A model generated the notes under the pieces. That model searched no databases. It worked only from the letters and a program-made list of their open reading frames with translations, and was not told where the DNA came from. The translations under genes were made by a program, and so were the position numbers. Of a stretch of 64,000 nt of DNA, positions 57,534 through 64,000 are shown in pieces. The stretch is taken from the NCBI GenBank assembly GCA_947623455.1, contig OX392527.1, forward strand, positions 31,240,201 to 31,304,200, given 5' to 3'. Source of the DNA: Mimachlamys varia (taxonomy: Eukaryota > Mollusca > Bivalvia > Pectinida > Pectinidae). Numbering within the stretch: position 1 is the first letter of the stretch; every line of letters starts with the position of its first letter.

Positions 57534-60500
57534 GTGGGTAATTTGATTGTGGATCCAACCGAGTGTCGAAAATATTCAATAACCTTGTCGAGCTGTAACA
57601 TTCTTTCAATGCTGCACATAGAAATTAATTTTGTTTGTAAACAACAATAATTCTAGCCTCGTTGTGCAAAATATATTACTAGTATCTACTGTTTCTGGTG
57701 GCATTTCACCAGAACAAAAATCTTAATAGGCTACCGGGACGATTCGGCAAGCATGGGTAATATAGTGTGCATATTCTACATAAGTATATGCACATCATAT
57801 TAGTGTGTCAGTCACCTGTATTATCATTCAACGCTTCACATACCAAATTAAACAGTACATTTTCTGTACATAATGCAATAGAATCTCTTTCCGTTTAGAC
57901 TACTATATCTGAAAAACAACACATGAAAAACTCAAAACAGCGGTATACTTCATAACATTACTAAGGCACAGTTAATTCATCCCGACTTGTTGTCGTGGTG
58001 CTTTAAGTGCTAGCTTCCTCCAGATATTTACGCTGTCTCGTCCACTCCAGTCTCCCAAAAGATATTTATTCATTTACCTACACCGTGAAAGATACAATTT
58101 TGTCGTTTGAAAATCTCCCCTTTCTTCTTCTCCTCTGACATTTATTTATCTTCAGATTATTGAAGTTGTATTGGTCAGATTGGTCAGTTAATCCTTCAGA
58201 AGTAGAAGTTGTTATTCCATAAAAAAGAGTAAATTTTACAAATCAAAATGATCGATGCATCCCTGTGAAAGCTATAGCTATTCAGTGTGGCTTGTACATA
58301 TTGTTAAATATATGGTGTCTGTCACTCAGTATGATGGAGCATATCTATATATACATGCTTCTTGACTCAGTCCATAGCTAGATATCGAGCCATAGATTAT
58401 AAATCACAATAGAGACATGGGTTCGAATCCTGGAATGTGTGTTAATTTTCCTCTTCTATTTAATTATCAGTTTTGATATAGAAAACACTGGACTTAGTGT
58501 TGGTATTTCCAATAATTTTTGCATGTAATAAACATTTATCCAGGGAGATCTAGTCTTAGAAATGATATAATTAAATACAATCAAATCTGATATCAAATGA
58601 AACCACTGTAGAATTAAAGTTGATCATGCATGTCTGATATAGTACAACAACATGGTCAGGTGGCCATGGTGCAGTGGATAACGCACTTGCCTTTCACTGG
58701 GATTCAATTCCCTGACCAGACCTGAAAAGATAGAGCCGGTCTCCTGCCTGACCTCATAGGTTTTCTCCTGGTAATCCGGTTTCCTCCCACACCTGCACGC
58801 CTTGAACAACCAGACCAACAAGAGTGATTCATTGAGTTGGATAACTTGTACATAATTGTTGTAATAAAAATAAATAATGTTTGTATTTACAGTATACCAG
58901 TTTAATTTATTGGTGCATCTTAGGTCTGCTGGACCATTCCTGTATGTACAATGTAATTGATTTTGTTAATACATCATATCTAAGTTGAGTCTTATGTTGC
59001 AGTGCTAATATGAATAGATATAATTTCAAGCTGAGATTGATTATATTTATGTTTTTGAATATATTTCAGATTTTAAACAGACGCTGAATTTTGTCACAGA
59101 GTCAATTAATGATGCTGATTTTGTTGCAGTTGATGGGGAATTTACAGGTATGTAAAGTTCTATATTTAATATGAACTATAATTTTGGCTCTCAATTAAGT
59201 CACAAACTTATTTTCTATATTTATTGGACTGTATTATAATCATTTAAATCATAATAAACTACTCTTTCTATGTTATGCATTGCTGAAGAATTATGAAAAT
59301 TAACCATATATACATATTTTAGTCATTATGAATATGAAACAATGAATATGTGAACATTCTGGATAATGTATATATAGATTAATAAATCCCAAGGACCTAT
59401 ATGGAAAAGTTGGGGAGAAGCTTGGTGGGGGATTTCAGAAGAAAAAGATAATGTGTATATATGCCTATGGGAACAGGATTGTAGTAAAAATGCTTTAAAA
59501 TTAAGATGATGTGCAAAATCTTTGTAACAAGTTTGTTCATTCATAACTATTAAATCTCAGTTCTCAGTTGAAAATATATATAGATTTACCAAGGCAGTAC
59601 TTTTTATTTGCAATGCTGTTTTATATAGGGTTGGATGCAAACCAGTCTGGTCATGCCATGCCATTTGACACACCCGAAGTACGTTACCAGCGAGTGAGAC
59701 AGGTATATTGTTATACACTTTTACACCTTATATACATGTACTTTGCTGTTGTATTAGACATCAATCAGATAATATTTTGTTACCAGTATGGTTAGATTTT
59801 TTACTTTTCCTTTGACTCTATGATCATAAAATGATATTATATATATGTAGCTTTTGGATATCCAAAGTGCTTTAATTTTCACATATCTGTACTTTTCATT
59901 GACTTATAGGAGAATTAATTAAGATGTAACCTTTCATAGTGATTTACGTAATATGATTATTGTATATAATGGGAACTAAAACATAATATTGATGGAGGCA
60001 TTACAACTTCATACCAAAATGTATGAAATGAATAATCATATTTACAATAACAATTTTGAAGTCCTCACATTTCTATGTAAAGCAATTTAATTGACTTTTG
60101 TACTTACTGTAATTTTGCATGTGTATATATGCATGTATAGTTACAGTCATGTATAGTGTACAGGTATTTCTTGTGTTCCGATATAGAAAAAAAAACTGCA
60201 AAAAAATGTGAAACTGGAGATACATGTAGCACCAACCAGCTGGTAGATTGTCAATGAAGGTTAATTAAACAAACACATTTTATTATATATGCTGGTAAAC
60301 ATCACACAATGCCTCATTAATTATAGACCTGACATTGATTGACATCTCATGTTGCAGTGAAGATTTGTTGACACTGGACTGGTGCCTGTGTGGCATATAT
60401 ATAATACAGCTAATTGAAATATATAACAATGTTTTCATTTAGCAATATAACCTTCAGAAATGATTCAATTAAATCTTACATAAGACTTAATCTTTCACAT

Positions 60501-63500
60501 TTCTACAATATACACAATTTAGGAATTTCTTAGCTTCTATAGACATTGATAGTCGGCAATGTACATGACATTGTGTACTAGGATGAGTGTAATTTGTTGT
60601 TAGAATTATTGATAAATTCTCTCTAGATCTGTGGTCTAGCTTTAAGGTAAATGCACCAGCAAAATATAATAATTGCTATAAACTTGTTATTGTTGATTTT
60701 TTTTTTCATCATTATACACATCTCTATGCTTGATTTCAATTCAATATAACAAGCATGTAGTTTAAGTCTACTGGTCTATTCCAATAATATGTGTATTGAA
60801 TAACAAATGTGGGTTGTGCATATCTACAAAAAAAGGTAACATCTTAAAATGAGAACCAGGTAAAAATTAATTATTGGGGATGGGGATGGGGGGTGGGGAG
60901 GGGTCACTGAAAATTGCCGATGCATGGCTCCCTATAGATTCTGTTTTTGAATAGCCCTTATTGATCATTAAATGATTTTAAAAAATATTTCAACAGGTAC
61001 ATGTATATTGTTTATTTTATTATTTTTCAGGGTGCATGCGACTTCCTACTACTACAGTTTGGTATTTGCACCTTTCATTATGATGCAGAAAAGAAATCGT
61101 AAGTCACATTAAACTAAATATTATATTTAGAAGTCTCGCTACATTTGTTTCATCCTCGGTAATCCTCAACACACTCTCTAGATCCACACCCCTGGAATAT
61201 GCCCTAGCAAAGTTGAAGGCTCAGTGTGCACCACCTTAGCTTGTTGATGAAACAAAAAGAAGACTACTTCAATTCTGTAATGTACATCAATAGAATCTCA
61301 CGGTCAGGTATAACATTATAAAGTTCTTGCTTCACAGTCTTGTGTACATGCCGCTTCTTTGTAATTTTCAAAGGACATGAATCAGCGTAGTGATTGGTCC
61401 TTTTTTTCACCAAGACTAATCAAATAGATTTGTGCCTTCAATTTTGCTATGTAATTAAGCTTTTTCAGGGGTGTAGATCGAAAGAGTGACAGTGAATGAT
61501 AGGCCCTGGGTATGGAGGTTGTATTTGAAATTGATAGAAATGGTATTGATACAGTTGTGGGATCGCACAACGTTACACGATGTGCGGTGGGCGCACGATG
61601 GGCGAACGGTGTATGCACGATGTACGAACGATGCGATCCTGGGCGATTATTTCTAGCGCATATGTGGGCGCACGATAGACTAACCTTGTGCGATGACAAT
61701 CGTGGTTGATGTAAATTTAGAAATGGTTTAACAATATATATGGTTTTGCGCTAGTTGTTTTAAACATATTTCTATATTTTAACTTTTTACATTAGCTGAT
61801 AGTTCTATCTATATATTTCTAAAAATTAATAATAGTCTTTCTGTAGTTTTAGAAACAAACCAAATAGACACATGCATGTAAACTTTCAACTCATATTGAC
61901 AAGTTCTCATTCAAGTAAATATTGCCAGTTTTACCAAGTTATAAACTGTACCTGTACATGGCCAATATATGTAGATATCTCTGGCCCGGGGCACTTACAA
62001 CACTCGCCTAGGTGTGAAAACACAGGTAAAGTGTTGGGGAGGGGAGGGTTTTTCAAATAACTGATTATAAGAGTCCAGTTTGTTTTCATAACGGTAATGG
62101 CTGTCGTAGCGTATCGCCGCACACGGGACAGGTAAAACTCCGGCATGTTATTTACATATTCTGATACAGAGAAGCTTAACCCGCACTTGGCTGTCTTATG
62201 ATCACTGTAATACTGTTTACTGTATATTGTTAAATTGACATAATCCCAATAAATATGATGCGAATTTAAATAGTTTTTGGACAAGAGGGTTCCATATGTT
62301 TTTCATTCCGTAATATGTATCGACCAATTGTACCAAATCGTGCGTGTGTGCGATTTAATCGCACACATAAACGCACGATCTTTAGATCGCCCGGTTGTGC
62401 GCACCATGGGCGAACGATGTGTGCACGATGTATGCACGATGCACGCACGCAGTTTTTGGTGCGTTGTGCGATACCACAACTGTACTACAGAGTGCAACTG
62501 ATGAAATCTAAGTTTGGTTTATTTTGTTTTAGGTCTTGTTAGCAGCCAGGTTGATATACTGAAATATGTGTAAATTAATTCTTGTCATATGGCTGTATAA
62601 AAAAATTAATACCTATTTATATTATACATGTATGTACAGTACTTTGAAATAGAGTTGATGGCTTTTTACAGAAAAAAAGTGCTTGATGAGTTAAACACAG
62701 AAATTGATTCTAGTTCTGTTTTATTTGTACTCTTGCTTCAAACTGTGTTCATATGAAAAGAACATCTTTGGTAGAAAGGTAATTATATAATCTATATTTA
62801 TGTCATGAAAAGTCAAAGTAATAGAATATCAACCTGTGTATCAGTATATTAAATTCAAGCTTGAGTTTGTCCTTTGTTGCTTACAAAAATGGGACAAATG
62901 CAACCTCTTTGATATCTGACTTAAGCTTGACATCAAATATTTATACAGGTCTTCAGGAAATACCTTGGCTACAATTTTATGTCTGGACATAATATTTGGT
63001 GTATGTGTATTATTAGGAGGCATATTGTCACTTACCAAATCAAGTCTATATTACCTGTTATGTATTATTTTCATTCAAAGACATGGATGATGTTGGGTTG
63101 CTAAAGTATCCACAAAGTTTCTGCTTCCTCTTAAGTCTAGCTTTACATGTTTTAGTTGATACTGATACTCTTTCAAATTTCCAGTACAATGTACTGTACT
63201 TATGTCGCCTATATTGTATTTACTTACAGGTATGAAGCCAGGCCATTTAATTTCTACCTTTTCCCTCGCCCATACTCACGAACAGGCCCTGATGTTCGCT
63301 TCCTCTGCCAGGTACTTGCTTAATTGGTTCAGAACTTAATTACATTGGAAATAATTCTCTTTAAAAAATATTCACTGTATAACCAATAATATATTTACTA
63401 AATAATACGCCAGACAAAGATAATATCATATATTATAGTCAGTTGAGCATAAGAGGAAATGCTACAGGCAGAATTTATCATTAGAAATATTTTATATACT

Positions 63501-63807
63501 TTAGTACTAATTGAACATCAACTAAATGTACATGAACTGATCAATATATTGTTGTCAGAAGATATCACCTGATTAACCTGTCCAATTGAAGCGTATAGTG
63601 ATAGTCATGATTGCCATAATATAGATGTCATGGTCAATAAAAACAAGATGAATTGATATGGTAAAATAATTACTGTATGTGATGAAAATAAAAATAATGA
63701 TTTTAGTTACTGTTTGTATAGACAATGTTTTGTTTATATCTTTCAGAGTTCCAGTATAGAGTTCCTATCATCTCAAGGATTTGACTTTAACAAAGCATTT
63801 AAAAATG
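57515..63807 (+). CDS. PARN: Poly(A)-specific ribonuclease, N-terminal part, gene runs off the window
   Basis: Six coding exons join in phase: 57,515-57,533; 59,070-59,147; 59,629-59,702; 61,031-61,098; 63,230-63,311; 63,747-63,807. They encode the first 127 residues of about 640 in the family. Residues 27-33 read VDGEFTG, placing the first two DEDD catalytic acids at D28 and E30, the numbering of the human enzyme. Later segments FDTPEVRYQRVRQ, FLLLQFGICTFHYD, FNFYLFPRPYSR and IEFLSSQGFDFNKAF follow the family order. PARN is a 3'-5' deadenylase that shortens mRNA poly(A) tails and trims some small RNAs. The remaining catalytic Asp residues, R3H and RRM parts lie beyond the window. BFAR is divergent upstream. 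Confidence 0.95.
57534..59069 (+). other. PARN intron 1, holding a SINE
   Basis: 1,536 bp, donor gtgggt and acceptor atatttcag. Contains a plus-strand SINE at about 58,651-58,882; the rest is AT-rich with nothing recognised. Confidence 0.75.
58651..58882 (+). mobile_element. tRNA-derived SINE, second copy
   Basis: A box atggtgcagtggataa, B box gggattcaattccc, central ttttctcctggtaatccg then gtttcctccc, tail ataattgttgtaataaaaat. It shares head, centre and tail ('aattgttgtaa-ataaa') with 53,745-53,967 and so belongs to the same family. Confidence 0.87.
59070..59147 (+). CDS. PARN: PARN coding exon 2
   Basis: Residues 7-32, including FKQTLNFVTESINDADF and the catalytic VDGEFT (D28, E30). Splice sites atatttcag and gtatgt. 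Confidence 0.95.
59629..59702 (+). CDS. PARN: PARN coding exon 3
   Basis: Residues 33-57: GLDANQSGHAMPFDTPEVRY then QRVRQ. It ends in phase 0 with donor gtatat. The FDTPE-RY motif is characteristic of PARN. Confidence 0.93.
59703..61030 (+). other. PARN intron 3
   Basis: 1,328 bp, AT-rich. Near its 3' end (60,876-60,903) is a G-run cluster able to form a G-quadruplex on the sense strand. No repeat family recognised. Confidence 0.7.
60876..60903 (+). other. Putative G-quadruplex motif
   Basis: Five runs of four or more G separated by one or two bases (ggggatggggatgggg, then ggtggggagggg). It lies on the PARN sense strand, 127 bp before exon 4, so it could form in both DNA and pre-mRNA. Confidence 0.8.
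61031..61098 (+). CDS. PARN: PARN coding exon 4
   Basis: Residues 58-79: GACDFLLLQFGICTFHYDA then EKK, plus two bases of Ser80. Splice sites tatttttcag and gtaagt. The hydrophobic FLLLQFGICTF strand belongs to the nuclease fold. Confidence 0.95.
61552..62482. mobile_element. 931-bp TIR element with subterminal repeats
   Basis: The terminal inverted repeats match at 20 of 21 positions (left starts cagttgtggg, right starts cagttgtggt when read inward) and are flanked by TA on both sides. Both subterminal zones are rich in 'gggcgaacg-tgt-tgcacgatgta' motifs in the same orientation, GC-rich against an AT-rich core (61,700-62,310). No transposase frame was found: the longest, 117 codons on the minus strand, shows no DDE motif. 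TA duplication and a CAGT start suggest Tc1/mariner mobilisation, while the long direct subterminal repeats are unusual for that group. Confidence 0.8.
62513..62550 (-). mobile_element. SINE 3' tail fragment
   Basis: 'ggtttattttgttttaggtc' followed by 'ttgttagcagccagg' matches the tail of the minus-strand SINE at 44,232-44,464. Only the 3' end is present, directly right of the TIR element. Confidence 0.65.
63230..63311 (+). CDS. PARN: PARN coding exon 5
   Basis: Residues 80-107: Ser80 is completed by G, then YEARPFNFYLFPRPYSRTGP and DVRFLCQ. The FNFYLFP motif is highly conserved in PARN. Acceptor ttacttacag, donor gtactt. Confidence 0.95.
63747..63807 (+). CDS. PARN: PARN coding exon 6
   Basis: Residues 108-127: SSSIEFLSSQGFDFNKAFKN, ending in phase 1 with donor gtgaga. 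The next exon lies outside the window; 63,808-64,000 is intron. Confidence 0.95.
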
Positions 63808-64000
63808 GTGAGAATAATGCTTTTAATATATATACTATAGCATGAAATGTAACCCCACAAAACATATATCAAAAGTCAAATTGACACAATTACTTGACCC
63901 AAGGGATAAACATTCTTTGAAACTAAACAGATTAAAGTCAAGAATTTAGATATATATTAGTTCAATTGATTCTTAGGTAGGAAGGAATCCCTAAACATTA

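Larger units (their letters stand above)
61099..63229 (+). other. PARN intron 4, holding a TIR element
   Basis: 2,131 bp. It contains a loose inverted repeat ('gatccacacccctgg' near 61,182 and 'caggggtgtagatc' near 61,466), a 931-bp TIR element (61,552-62,482) and a SINE tail fragment (62,513-62,550). Confidence 0.75.

Noticed and set aside
61177..61493. Separate small TIR element in PARN intron 4
   Set aside because: The inverted ends (gatccacacccctgg and caggggtgtagatc) are short and imperfect and no target duplication was found. Noted only in the intron description.

Overview
The window is eukaryotic nuclear DNA, AT-rich, with spliced genes, many minisatellites and several classes of transposable element. 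The two host genes are animal genes. The interspersed repeats look molluscan: tRNA-derived SINEs sharing a central box, a repeat opening with a 'cctgtatcgctcacctgg'-type end, and TTAA- and TA-flanked MITEs. I infer a bivalve, possibly scallop-like; no species-specific marker was seen, so this is inference.

Layout. 1-5.3 kb: no recognisable gene; a hairpin-forming inverted repeat and a probable MITE. 5.3-7.7 kb: a decayed Penelope-like reverse transcriptase followed by a large inverted repeat. 9.8-10.8 kb: a 33-bp minisatellite. 11.5-15.4 kb: a large 46-bp satellite with an 874-bp internal duplication. 16.4-16.8 kb and 20.2-20.3 kb: 51-bp and 48-bp minisatellites. 20.47-26.75 kb: a Ty3/gypsy LTR retrotransposon on the minus strand with apparently identical 209-bp LTRs, no visible gag and two frame breaks. 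27-41 kb: gene-free, filled with tandem repeats (79-, 128-, 42-, 84-, 44- and 79-bp periods) and two copies of a 393-bp TTAA-flanked MITE.

41.1-56.2 kb: a complete seven-coding-exon gene on the minus strand for BFAR (bifunctional apoptosis regulator, RING-TM-SAM-TM). My splice model gives exactly 450 residues with every phase agreeing. Its introns carry a truncated LINE, SINEs and a pogo-like MITE. 57.5-64 kb: the first six coding exons of PARN (poly(A)-specific ribonuclease) on the plus strand, including a 19-nt first coding exon; the gene continues past the window.

BFAR and PARN are head to head with about 2 kb between start codons, the arrangement I recall for human 16p13. This suggests an old bidirectional promoter. 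BFAR is an ER-membrane E3 ligase and PARN is a 3'-5' deadenylase; nothing in the sequence says they act in one pathway. No bacterial operon, CRISPR array, tRNA or rRNA gene was recognised.
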